6,410 nucleotides of DNA from assembly GCA_009887135.1 (NCBI GenBank), contig QXYA01000019.1, forward strand, positions 1-6,410, in the 5' to 3' direction. Origin of the DNA: Candidatus Poseidoniales archaeon (GTDB taxonomy: Archaea > Thermoplasmatota > Poseidoniia > Poseidoniales > Poseidoniaceae). This document shows, in pieces, positions 1 through 6,373 of the stretch (position 1 is the first letter of the stretch; each line of letters opens with the position of its first letter). The notes under the pieces were generated by a model, which did no database searches, was not told the origin of the DNA, and was given only the letters and a program-made list of their open reading frames with translations. The position numbers were made by a program, and so were the translations under genes.

Positions 1-885
1 GGGATTGCAATCATTGCTTTTGCTCCATCGACGAATAAATCAGCATGTAGCATGCAAATTAATCTCGGTAAACCAATGGATTTGCACAACAGAGACGATC
101 TCATTGCAGATTGGAATTTAGATGCCTCTGTAGGATGTCATCTGTTTTCTCTCGATGGTACTCCATGTGATACAATGATTGTAGCCCTTGATGGTGGCTT
201 AGAGAGGGTCTTGCCAGGAATCGTTCCTTCACTGGTTGTATCCGGTGTAAATTTAGGACCAAATCTCTCTCAGGATTCATATCACAGTGGGACGATGGGG
301 GCTGCAAGAGAAGCGGGATTATATGGCATGCCTGCAATTGCATGTTCCTTTACATCCTTCGAACTTGAAGGAATGGAACGAGGTATTGAGGGGTCTGTTC
401 AATTGGTTGAACGTGCCCTTGATCTTCTACCAATAATCCCCCAGAGTCTTTGCCGCCCTCATATTGATGCAGATGCTTTTCATGTCTCCAAATGGCCTAA
501 CGCCGCTTCTTCAAGGAACAACAAAGAGGCTATGGAGATGCTTCTCCATGCCTTTCAACATGGTGAATTAATGCTGAATATCAATGTCCCACCGACTTGG
601 AATGAAGAATTCCAAACCACTCGATTGGGCATGAGATGGTATAGGGATGCTGTGCAATTTGGAGATGACGACGGTACAGTTGAGGCACGTTTTACCATCG
701 GTGCTGCATATATTGATACTGAACCCGTCCATAAAGGCGATTGTGATTCTGTCGCTAAAGACTTTGCAAGTATATCCTCACTTGCTAACTGGCCTCAGAC
801 ACATCCGTTAGCTTTGGATGATGAACTTCTATCACATGCACTTGAACAAGGAACTGATGGCTTCCCTCTATGGCTTAGAGGTTGA
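1..885 (+). CDS. surE: 5'/3'-nucleotidase SurE, 5'-truncated by the window edge
   Basis: SurE is a metal-dependent phosphatase that removes the phosphate from nucleoside 5'- and 3'-monophosphates. The reading frame is open from base 1, so the gene starts outside the window. The ATG at 52 is internal, because the residues before it (A-P-S-T-N-K-S) match the family's APDRNxSG segment carrying the metal-binding Ser. Counting from base 1, S-G-V-N at residues 81-84 carries the conserved Asn ligand and is followed by the D-x3-SGT-x-AA-x-E signature. LNINVPP lies at 192-198 and the TTRLG stretch at 206-210. The N-terminal NDDG acidic motif must lie upstream and cannot be checked. The visible part is 294 residues and at least 25 are missing, so the full protein (about 320) is longer than the usual 250-270. 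The excess lies between about residues 130 and 190, before LNINVPP. The 3' end overlaps convergent trmY by 11 bases. The family call is firm; substrate preference is unknown. Confidence 0.93.
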   Translation, partial: GIAIIAFAPSTNKSACSMQINLGKPMDLHNRDDLIADWNLDASVGCHLFSLDGTPCDTMIVALDGGLERVLPGIVPSLVVSGVNLGPNLSQDSYHSGTMGAAREAGLYGMPAIACSFTSFELEGMERGIEGSVQLVERALDLLPIIPQSLCRPHIDADAFHVSKWPNAASSRNNKEAMEMLLHAFQHGELMLNINVPPTWNEEFQTTRLGMRWYRDAVQFGDDDGTVEARFTIGAAYIDTEPVHKGDCDSVAKDFASISSLANWPQTHPLALDDELLSHALEQGTDGFPLWLRG

Positions 886-1480
886 GTTCTACATTTTCAT
901 CCAATAAGAAATGGCACAAGCCGATGGCAAGATGTCCCTGAAGCCATGTTGAACCTAATGATCTGGGGAGGCCATCTTCAATTTCTAATGGCAAATCATC
1001 TGAGAGAATGAAGGCAACATCAGCAGAATTCGAGTTCGAATGTGATGGTAATCTTGCCTCCTCATTCCACAATCGTTCCGCATCAGCATCGAGACGAATC
1101 AATGGTGTATCTTTCCACTCCTTCAGCGTACGCTGGAGAGTACCTCCCCCATCATAGACACCAGGGCTTCTTTCGACCCATTGTCCAATAGCAGGCATAG
1201 GCTCTTTGATGGATTTCGCAATCAATCCAGCAACACTTCGCTCTTCTGCATGGAATCCTCTCAATTCAGAACCAATAAACTTCAAACGACGGTGAGGTCC
1301 AGGTCCACCTTGAAGATGAAGGATAACTTCTACATCTTCTCGAATCCCATGAGATTTCAATAATCCAGCCATTAATCCTCGAATAAGGACATCCATACGT
1401 CCAGCACCACCGGCTAAATCATTCAAAGGAAGTTTACCTTTGCTCATAGCCCGATGGCCTACAAGTGCAAAATAGCGCAC
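875..1480 (-). CDS. trmY: tRNA (pseudouridine54-N1)-methyltransferase TrmY
   Basis: TrmY is a SPOUT-class, SAM-dependent methyltransferase that converts pseudouridine-54 in the T-loop of archaeal tRNAs to N1-methylpseudouridine. The 201-residue product matches the family along its length: VGHRA at 7-11, the LAGGAGRMD block at 22-30, SHGIRxD at 43-49, the KFIGSELR block at 67-74, ERSVAGLI at 80-87, SPGVY at 105-109, and the C-terminal knot region starting FILSDD at 157-162. The GTG at 1480 is chosen as start. Family members begin just before this point, a GAGGAG ribosome binding site sits six bases upstream, and the frame upstream (13 further codons to 1519) is unlike the family and lies within the end of coaBC. 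It begins one base after the coaBC stop, so the two are almost certainly co-transcribed and translationally coupled. The 3' end overlaps surE on the opposite strand. TrmY is a marker of archaeal origin, with rare homologues in some Gammaproteobacteria. Confidence 0.93.
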   Translation of the reverse strand: MRYFALVGHRAMSKGKLPLNDLAGGAGRMDVLIRGLMAGLLKSHGIREDVEVILHLQGGPGPHRRLKFIGSELRGFHAEERSVAGLIAKSIKEPMPAIGQWVERSPGVYDGGGTLQRTLKEWKDTPLIRLDADAERLWNEEARLPSHSNSNSADVAFILSDDLPLEIEDGLPRSLGSTWLQGHLAIGLCHFLLDENVELNL

Positions 1481-1481
1481 A

Positions 1482-2678
1482 TTAATCTCCTCGTTCAATA
1501 ATCGTCCGAAGAGCATCACAAAGGTTCAATTCATTTTCAAGCACAAAGTGACTTCCTTGTTTATCCACGAGATATCCTCTCGGCTTTGAAGGGTCATGTA
1601 GATCTTCCAATCGATTTGCTACAACAGCAGTCATTCCCGAATGTTCGATTTGAGCTACAGCTCTGTGAATAAGATCACGCTGCTTAACGCCTGATTCTAA
1701 CTTGAAACCAATTCGAGTCGATCCGGCTGTTTTGGACTTCAATTCTAGAATATGCTTGTCGCCTTCAACGAGTGTAATATCAAGAGGACCCTGTTGGCTG
1801 GCAAGTTTTCCATTTGCAGGAGTCTCAACAACGTAATCGAGTACTGCTGCTGTGTGAACCCAAGCATCGATGTTATCGTTTGCAATAGCCATTAATTCCT
1901 TGAGCATTGTTTGAGGTTGTGGAGCTGAAATGCAGAGAGGTAGCCATTGAGGCATTTGCACAGATGTTTTACCAACAACACAAGTGATGTCATGACCATG
2001 TCGATACATATCGTCTGCAATCAGGTAACCTGTCTTTCCAGAGCTTGTGTTTTGAATGCCACGTACATCATCAATTGGTGAGTATGTACCTCCTAAGGTG
2101 ACTACAACACTTTTCCTGTTCTTTTTCTGTGAATTTATACCATGAGCAAACCGTGCAACAATATGATGATGATCTGGCGTTTTTCTTTTACCCTCTTCTA
2201 AATCTCCCCACATGACATCGATTCCTTCATCACGAAGTCGTTCCACAATGTCGTCAGTAACTGGGTCTGAGGCTAAATCACCATGCATACTCGGTACCAT
2301 CAAAACATGAGTATTACGAGAACGAGCAGCACTCAGAGCCATCAAGAGCGGTCCTTGTTGCATTCCATGGAGATGTGCAGCAATTGTATTCCTTGTCGCA
2401 GGAGCGACAAGTATAGCATCAGCATCTTCGAGTTGCTGCATATCCCCATTCCAATCGGTAATCACCTCACATTGGCTCGCCCATTCAACGGCGAGTGGTG
2501 TGATGACACGCTGAGCAGATTCGGTCATGATCACCAAAAGGTCTGCTCCATGCCTTCGTAACTCTCGAAGCAGACGAACTGTATCAACAGCTGCAATCCC
2601 TCCTGTGACCCCAACAATGATTCGATGTCCTGAAAGGCTAGCACCTTTCATTTCAACACCGGTATCTCCGACGGTCAT
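1482..2678 (-). CDS. coaBC: Bifunctional phosphopantothenoylcysteine decarboxylase / phosphopantothenate-cysteine ligase CoaBC (Dfp)
   Basis: CoaBC carries out two cytosolic steps of coenzyme A synthesis: the CoaB half joins 4'-phosphopantothenate to cysteine, and the FMN-binding CoaC half decarboxylates the product to 4'-phosphopantetheine. With the ATG at 2678 the protein has 398 residues, a usual length. CoaC (about 15-180) shows VTGGIAA at 24-30, the MTESAQRVITPL segment, APATRNT near 92-98, PSMH at 129-132 and EEGKRK at 161-166; the last two fit archaeal CoaBC (PAMH, EEGKAK) rather than bacterial PAMN and the cysteine flap. CoaB (about 189-398) shows LGGT at 195-198, the R-x-I-x-NTSSGKTG block around 206-217 with Asn210, and HTAAVLDY. 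The region just before APAT (GDMQQ, 78-82) has no His where homologues carry the catalytic one. The start is uncertain: the ATG at 2651 has a GGTG five bases upstream, and the frame stays open to a GTG at 2753 with no family similarity. trmY follows one base downstream. Confidence 0.92.
   Translation of the reverse strand: MTVGDTGVEMKGASLSGHRIIVGVTGGIAAVDTVRLLRELRRHGADLLVIMTESAQRVITPLAVEWASQCEVITDWNGDMQQLEDADAILVAPATRNTIAAHLHGMQQGPLLMALSAARSRNTHVLMVPSMHGDLASDPVTDDIVERLRDEGIDVMWGDLEEGKRKTPDHHHIVARFAHGINSQKKNRKSVVVTLGGTYSPIDDVRGIQNTSSGKTGYLIADDMYRHGHDITCVVGKTSVQMPQWLPLCISAPQPQTMLKELMAIANDNIDAWVHTAAVLDYVVETPANGKLASQQGPLDITLVEGDKHILELKSKTAGSTRIGFKLESGVKQRDLIHRAVAQIEHSGMTAVVANRLEDLHDPSKPRGYLVDKQGSHFVLENELNLCDALRTIIERGD
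1487..1492 (-). promoter_or_regulatory. Ribosome binding site of trmY
   Basis: On the minus strand the sequence reads GAGGAG, then six bases, then GTG. This is the best Shine-Dalgarno match in the window, and it decides the GTG start of trmY at 1480. It lies wholly within the last codons of coaBC, whose TAA stop (1484-1482) falls in the spacer, the arrangement expected for translational coupling. Confidence 0.75.
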
Positions 2679-2702
2679 GTACCTGCGAGACGCTTGTCTA
2701 TC

Positions 2703-3398
2703 ATGACTTCTTCGTACGACACAAGCATTCTTGTTTGGGAACTTGCAGCACACAGTATGGCAGGGGACCGAAGTGAGGACATTGTTCTTGCAGGTTCAGG
2801 TGGTCAACAGGCTTCAATGACCCTTTCCACCCTATTTACTCAAACGCATCGCAGCACTTCTTTGGTTTTAGCAATCGATAGCCTGATTATTGTTTTGATT
2901 GCATATGACCTGGCCAGCGTTTCAGAGGTATTTTTGGGACAACTATCCCATTTAATTTGGGCGATTCCCCTGTTTGCGACAACTTCGACATGGTTTTCTT
3001 ATCGTTCAAGAAAATCTTGGGCATATTGGCCTGGTGCGATTATCTTGACGCTGGCATCGTTGCTGTTTTTGTTACTCTTCATTCTCAATCTCTACTACGT
3101 GATTATGGGATCAGTTGGTTCAATTCTCTTCCTACTGATCATGGGTTACGCATCATACAGCTCATTTAACAGAATGCGATACCACTTTTCTCCATTATAC
3201 AAACAGGGATATCATACATTTGTCTCTACACCAGAAGCGAATCTAATGGATGGAGAGATGCTTGCAGCATGTCCAAACTGTATGGCAGTTCTCGCTATCC
3301 GTCCAGATCTTCTATCACCTGCAGACACTTGCCCACACTGTAAGAATCCGCTTGTAAGTAGAGATCTCGCCTCTCGTCATGGTTGGGAAGAAGAATAA
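2703..3398 (+). CDS. Four-helix membrane protein with C-terminal zinc ribbon, unknown function
   Basis: I do not recognise a family. From the ATG at 2703 the 231-residue protein has a polar N-terminus (about 1-48), then four likely membrane helices near residues 52-72, 80-98, 109-132 and 135-152. A cytosolic segment follows, with a treble-clef or rubredoxin-like zinc ribbon at about 190-213: CPNC, 16 residues, CPHC. The last residues are acidic (WEEE). The ribbon could bind nucleic acid or a protein partner at the inner membrane face; this is inference. The start is uncertain: TTG at 2694 is possible, and ATG at 2817 would delete most of the N-terminal segment. I prefer 2703 because codons between 2703 and 2816 are rich in G at the first position, as in real coding DNA. 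No clear ribosome binding site is visible. It is divergent from coaBC with only 24 bases between chosen starts, and its stop is one base from the stop of the gene on the other strand. Confidence 0.8.
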   Translation: MTSSYDTSILVWELAAHSMAGDRSEDIVLAGSGGQQASMTLSTLFTQTHRSTSLVLAIDSLIIVLIAYDLASVSEVFLGQLSHLIWAIPLFATTSTWFSYRSRKSWAYWPGAIILTLASLLFLLLFILNLYYVIMGSVGSILFLLIMGYASYSSFNRMRYHFSPLYKQGYHTFVSTPEANLMDGEMLAACPNCMAVLAIRPDLLSPADTCPHCKNPLVSRDLASRHGWEEE

Positions 3399-3399
3399 G

Positions 3400-3897
3400 T
3401 CAATTTTTAAACAAATCATCAAGTTCTTCTTTCTTGGTACGCTCTTCCAAAAGAGCATTTATGATTCTAAAGACACCAGTCGGCGATTCATGATCCATGT
3501 TGAATTCGCCTTCTGAAATAACTGAAGTTCCATTCATGGCAGAAATATTCATGATTTCGTTATTGTTGTGCTCTGTGATTGTGAACACCAAATGAATTCC
3601 ATCCTTATTCGAATCCTCAAAATAAACGATGCCATCGCATGGATGTTGTGATTCCAATATTTTCATGACATCCATTGTAGATTTCAATTTCCAAGATTCT
3701 TCATGGTTATTGATTACAGATCTTACATTAAGGGGCTTGCTTCCAAAGACTCTCTTGTTAGCTTTGTATCCTTTTTCAATAGTTGAAACAATACTCTTTA
3801 ATTCTCCATGATCATGACCATATCGTTTCCAAAATTGGAAACCTCTGACTGCAATTATCAAAAATATGATGACTCCTGTAACCAGTGTTTCTGACAT
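3400..3897 (-). CDS. Small membrane-anchored protein, unknown function
   Basis: No family is recognised. With the ATG at 3897 the protein has 165 residues. It has one hydrophobic N-terminal helix (about 5-20, rich in V and I), then a basic stretch (RGFQFWKR), so the bulk should be cytoplasmic under the positive-inside rule. The soluble part has a Lys-rich helical segment near 30-50 and a probable alpha/beta domain near 70-140 (hydrophobic strands such as GIVYF and IHLVFTI). It ends in a charged helix rich in E and K (ALLEERTKKEELDDLF). The ATG at 3906 is in frame, but its AGGG would touch the start codon; the ATG at 3897 has AGGG nine bases upstream, so I chose it. It is the last gene of the minus-strand cluster, immediately after the sirtuin gene, whose stop overlaps that AGGG. 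Its stop is one base from that of the convergent zinc-ribbon gene. It may be a membrane partner of the upstream genes, but only gene order suggests this. Confidence 0.75.
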   Translation of the reverse strand: MSETLVTGVIIFLIIAVRGFQFWKRYGHDHGELKSIVSTIEKGYKANKRVFGSKPLNVRSVINNHEESWKLKSTMDVMKILESQHPCDGIVYFEDSNKDGIHLVFTITEHNNNEIMNISAMNGTSVISEGEFNMDHESPTGVFRIINALLEERTKKEELDDLFKN

Positions 3898-3908
3898 AAT
3901 AATCATCC

Positions 3909-4628
3909 CTATGGTTGCTCGGTATTAATCCATTGATGAACAAGTTCAGGCAGAATTTCTCCCGCTTTACCTTGATGGAATTCATCAAAGAGATCGAAAT
4001 TTAATGGTGGGTCTAGGTTGATTCCAATGCAATGTGAGCCTTGTTGTTTTGCTGAGGCTAGAAAACCAGCAGCAGGGTACACATGACCACTTGTTCCAAT
4101 GGCGATGAATACATCACATTGATTCAACGCCTTTTCAATTTCTGACATTCGCATAGGCATTTCATGAAACCAAACAATGTGAGGGCGCATGACTGCATTC
4201 GAGCATTCTGGGCAAGATACGAACGATGACGTGAGATCGTGATCTTCCATCATGATTCCAACATAATCACATTCTTCACAACGTAATTTCTCAAGTTCAC
4301 CATGGATGTGGATGAGGTTTTTTGAACCAGCACGATCATGAAGATTGTCAACATTTTGTGTAACCAGTAGCATCTCATCGAGATATTCTTCAAGTTTTGT
4401 AAGAGCTACATGACCTGGATTAGGTCCAACCTCAAACAACTGTCTTCGTCGTTCTTGATAAAAGTCCCAAACAAGTTGGGGATTACGTTCCCATCCCATC
4501 GGTGTAGCTACATCTTCGATTCTGTGTTCTTCCCATAATCCATCTGATGCTCTGAAGGTCCGAATACCTGATTCTGCACTGATACCAGCACCTGTTAAGA
4601 TGACCACTTTGGTCTCTTTTGTCCACAT
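3909..4628 (-). CDS. cobB: NAD-dependent protein deacylase, class III sirtuin (CobB/SIRT5 type)
   Basis: Sirtuins remove acyl groups from protein lysines in the cytosol, using NAD and producing nicotinamide and O-acyl-ADP-ribose. The 239-residue protein matches the family throughout: NAD-binding GAGISAESGIRTFR (13-26) and GLWE (30-33), TQNVDNLH (90-97), catalytic His109 in HGEL, zinc ligands Cys117, Cys120, Cys139 and Cys142, RPHIVWF (148-154), and the GTSGHVYPAA block (about 178-187) that binds NAD. Tyr57 and Arg60 in FYQERRRQL form the YxxR pair that in CobB and SIRT5 binds the carboxylate of succinyl- or malonyl-lysine, so desuccinylase/demalonylase as well as deacetylase activity is expected. 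Bacterial CobB usually has FGE where this protein has F-H-E (154-156). The ATG at 4628 fits family N-termini, but no strong ribosome binding site is seen. It follows the two-helix membrane gene by six bases, so translation probably depends on that gene. The symbol follows the closest family name; its real targets are unknown. Confidence 0.93.
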   Translation of the reverse strand: MWTKETKVVILTGAGISAESGIRTFRASDGLWEEHRIEDVATPMGWERNPQLVWDFYQERRRQLFEVGPNPGHVALTKLEEYLDEMLLVTQNVDNLHDRAGSKNLIHIHGELEKLRCEECDYVGIMMEDHDLTSSFVSCPECSNAVMRPHIVWFHEMPMRMSEIEKALNQCDVFIAIGTSGHVYPAAGFLASAKQQGSHCIGINLDPPLNFDLFDEFHQGKAGEILPELVHQWINTEQP

Positions 4629-4634
4629 AGGAAT

Positions 4635-5306
4635 CTACTGCCATTCGTTTTTTTGCTCAAAACTATACTCTTCAACAGTTGTCTCTTGCGGTTGAGCGAC
4701 AGATTGCTGGGGCTGAACTACAACTTGTTGTGGTTGACTGATGACCTGACCACCCATTGATTGTGGAACAACTTGTCCTTGTACTGCAACTAAAGATCCA
4801 TCTGGTTGAACCATCACCACCTGTGGCTTAGATTTTCCAGTTACAAGACCGACGATTAGTAATATTAAGCCGATGAAACAACAGCCACAACTAACCATTG
4901 AGACAATTCCACCAATCCCTATGCTATTCGCATTTGTAATTACAATATCTCCAGTTGATTCGATTTGGTATGTCCCAGTTTCTGAAATCGATAAATCTCC
5001 AAGATAGGTGTATTCATTGGTATCAAATGTTTCATCACAATCGGGCTTATAGTACTCATAGTTTTCATCACCTGGTCCAAGGACTGAGAGTGAAAAATCG
5101 TTACAATCAACTTGTCCTACTGCATATACTTGCAAAACAAACGAATCACCTTCTTCAAAGGTGTATGTTGTCCCATCTGTTCTTGTATCGTGAAGAATGT
5201 TATCTGATTCAGGTTCGAAACCAATGGCTGCAAAGAGACTAATCAAAGCGACTATTATGCATACGCCAGATAGAATACTGCCACCAATAACGAGGCCTTT
5301 CTTCAT
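4635..5306 (-). CDS. Two-helix membrane protein with extracytoplasmic beta domain and Gln/Pro-rich tail, unknown function
   Basis: I do not recognise a named family. The 223-residue protein starts with MKKG, then a first hydrophobic helix (about 5-28). An acidic extracytoplasmic domain (29-128), probably beta-rich, ends in a GTYQIESTGD-like strand pair of the kind found in small jelly-roll or GOLD-like domains; Cys68 and Cys90 in it could form a disulfide. A second helix (about 130-156) holds an unusual C-G-C-C at 140-143. The tail (157-223) is low-complexity, built on repeated QVV, QPQQ and VVVQPQ units, with an acidic end. The basic GKSK after helix 2 places the tail in the cytoplasm. The first helix is not followed by a proper lipobox. 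It lies 11 bases after the actin gene and 6 before the sirtuin gene, in the same direction. A tail facing the cytoplasm next to a filament-forming actin gene could be a membrane anchor for the filament, but this is inference from position only. Confidence 0.82.
   Translation of the reverse strand: MKKGLVIGGSILSGVCIIVALISLFAAIGFEPESDNILHDTRTDGTTYTFEEGDSFVLQVYAVGQVDCNDFSLSVLGPGDENYEYYKPDCDETFDTNEYTYLGDLSISETGTYQIESTGDIVITNANSIGIGGIVSMVSCGCCFIGLILLIVGLVTGKSKPQVVMVQPDGSLVAVQGQVVPQSMGGQVISQPQQVVVQPQQSVAQPQETTVEEYSFEQKNEWQ
4675..4835 (-). repeat. Low-complexity Gln/Pro/Val-rich repeat region in the membrane-protein tail
   Basis: This stretch encodes the cytoplasmic tail, with degenerate units of the form Q-V-V/I-x-Q and Q-P-Q-Q. 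At DNA level it is CAA/TTG-rich, and the nonamer ACAACTTGT (plus strand) occurs at 4720-4728 and 4768-4776. The units are imperfect, so this is an old or selected low-complexity segment rather than a clean tandem repeat. Confidence 0.5.
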
Positions 5307-5317
5307 CTAGACCACAA

Positions 5318-6343
5318 TCATGTTGAAGCCAGTGTTAGGTTCTTCCACATCTCTTCTGGAACTTCCATAGCGAGTCTGAGGCCACCCATTGCACCGAGTT
5401 TGACTGGGTCATCGACAACGTGTACGTTGACATCGCCCATGTCTGAGAGTCGGCGTTCGATGAGAGCACCGAGTCCACGAATTCCTGATCCGCCACCAGC
5501 GAGAACCATATTTCGGCGGAACTCGTTGTGGTATTCCGGGTTGGAGGCAGCGATAAGTTTCTTGACGTTCTCAACGATTGGTTCAACGATTGATTCACAA
5601 GCACGTTGCATGCAATCAGTGATGTCCAGATTCATTGCCTTTCCTTCAATAGAGAAATCTACCATAATCGGGCCATCAGGAGTGGATGTGGAAACAAAGG
5701 AGTATTGTTCCTTCCATCTGCGAGCCATATCCTTGGTGATTTGAGCACCATTGTACTTGGATTGAACTTCCTTGATGATTTGAGCGTCAACGTAGTCTCC
5801 TGCGTATCCTGTGTGCATTTGGTCACCAGGTCCTGGAATAGTTCCGTAAACACGGCAAAGGTCAGTTGTACCTGCTCCAATATCGATAACAAGTGTGTGT
5901 TCAATCATGTCAAGAGCATATGCAACAGCGAACGGCTCTGAAATAATCATAGCAGCGTTAACTGATCCTGCAGCAGCATCGAAGATTGCGGTCTTGTCAA
6001 CGTGGCTTGCTTCAGCTGGTGCTCCAATAACTGCGACAACACGGTCGTGGTCTTCAGGATCGGATAGCCCAATAAGGTGGGTAATGAAGTGAGCAATGAA
6101 TTCTCTATCTTCTTTTGTATCTTTGATGACACCAAGTTCAAGAGGTCTGAATAGATTGAGAGCCAATCTGTTCTTGAGTGCTTCTTCTCCAAAGAGAACA
6201 TCTCTCTTCAAAAAGTTTCGAGCAATTGGATCTTTTGGTGTTCCAATTACAGTGAGTTCTTCTTCTTCGTGATTTCCTGATGAAACCATTACGGAGCGGA
6301 AAGTCCCCAAGTCAATTCCAATATACAATACGTCTTCAGCCAT
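5318..6343 (-). CDS. MamK-like actin (MreB/MamK family), filament-forming ATPase
   Basis: This is a cytosolic actin-fold ATPase expected to polymerise into filaments. The 341 residues carry all five actin signatures: phosphate 1 (IGIDLGT, 8-14, Asp11), connect 1 (SEPFAVAYALD, 135-145, Glu136 as the likely hydrolytic residue), phosphate 2 (VIDIGAGTTDLC, 152-163, Asp154 and Asp161), the adenosine motif (VLAGGGSGIRGLG, 280-292) and connect 2 (KLGAMGGLRLA, 315-325). It resembles magnetosome MamK more than rod-shape MreB or crenactin: GTIPGPGDQ followed by AGDYVD (167-186), KEQYSFV (211-217), and an end of the form LRLAxExPxxxW. It lacks the N-terminal amphipathic membrane helix of many MreBs. In MamK-bearing bacteria the filament positions magnetosomes, but no mam genes are seen here, so the cargo is unknown; hence no gene symbol. 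The ATG at 6343 has a weak AGG eight bases upstream. It leads a tightly packed group of four genes. Confidence 0.92.
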   Translation of the reverse strand: MAEDVLYIGIDLGTFRSVMVSSGNHEEEELTVIGTPKDPIARNFLKRDVLFGEEALKNRLALNLFRPLELGVIKDTKEDREFIAHFITHLIGLSDPEDHDRVVAVIGAPAEASHVDKTAIFDAAAGSVNAAMIISEPFAVAYALDMIEHTLVIDIGAGTTDLCRVYGTIPGPGDQMHTGYAGDYVDAQIIKEVQSKYNGAQITKDMARRWKEQYSFVSTSTPDGPIMVDFSIEGKAMNLDITDCMQRACESIVEPIVENVKKLIAASNPEYHNEFRRNMVLAGGGSGIRGLGALIERRLSDMGDVNVHVVDDPVKLGAMGGLRLAMEVPEEMWKNLTLAST

Positions 6344-6373
6344 AGCGTTCGCCTATTTTACGGACATCCACCC

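Noticed and set aside
101..343. 80-codon open frame on the minus strand within surE
   Set aside because: It is antisense to conserved SurE motifs and has no family similarity or ribosome binding site.
3404..3408. Run of five T after the zinc-ribbon gene as an archaeal oligo-T terminator
   Set aside because: It is short, it lies inside the convergent gene's coding sequence, and similar runs are common in this AT-leaning DNA.
5246..5306. Possible lipoprotein signal in the two-helix protein (LSGVC in the first helix)
   Set aside because: The residue before Cys is Val, not Gly or Ala, and the Cys is in the middle of a longer hydrophobic helix, so this looks like a membrane segment.
5400..5941. 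Open frames of 114 and 111 codons on the plus strand opposite the actin gene
   Set aside because: They lie wholly antisense to a firmly identified gene, overlap each other in different frames, and have no recognisable domain.
3400..6343. Magnetosome gene island, suggested by the MamK-like actin
   Set aside because: No other mam-type gene is recognisable among the neighbours; the actin alone does not imply magnetosomes.
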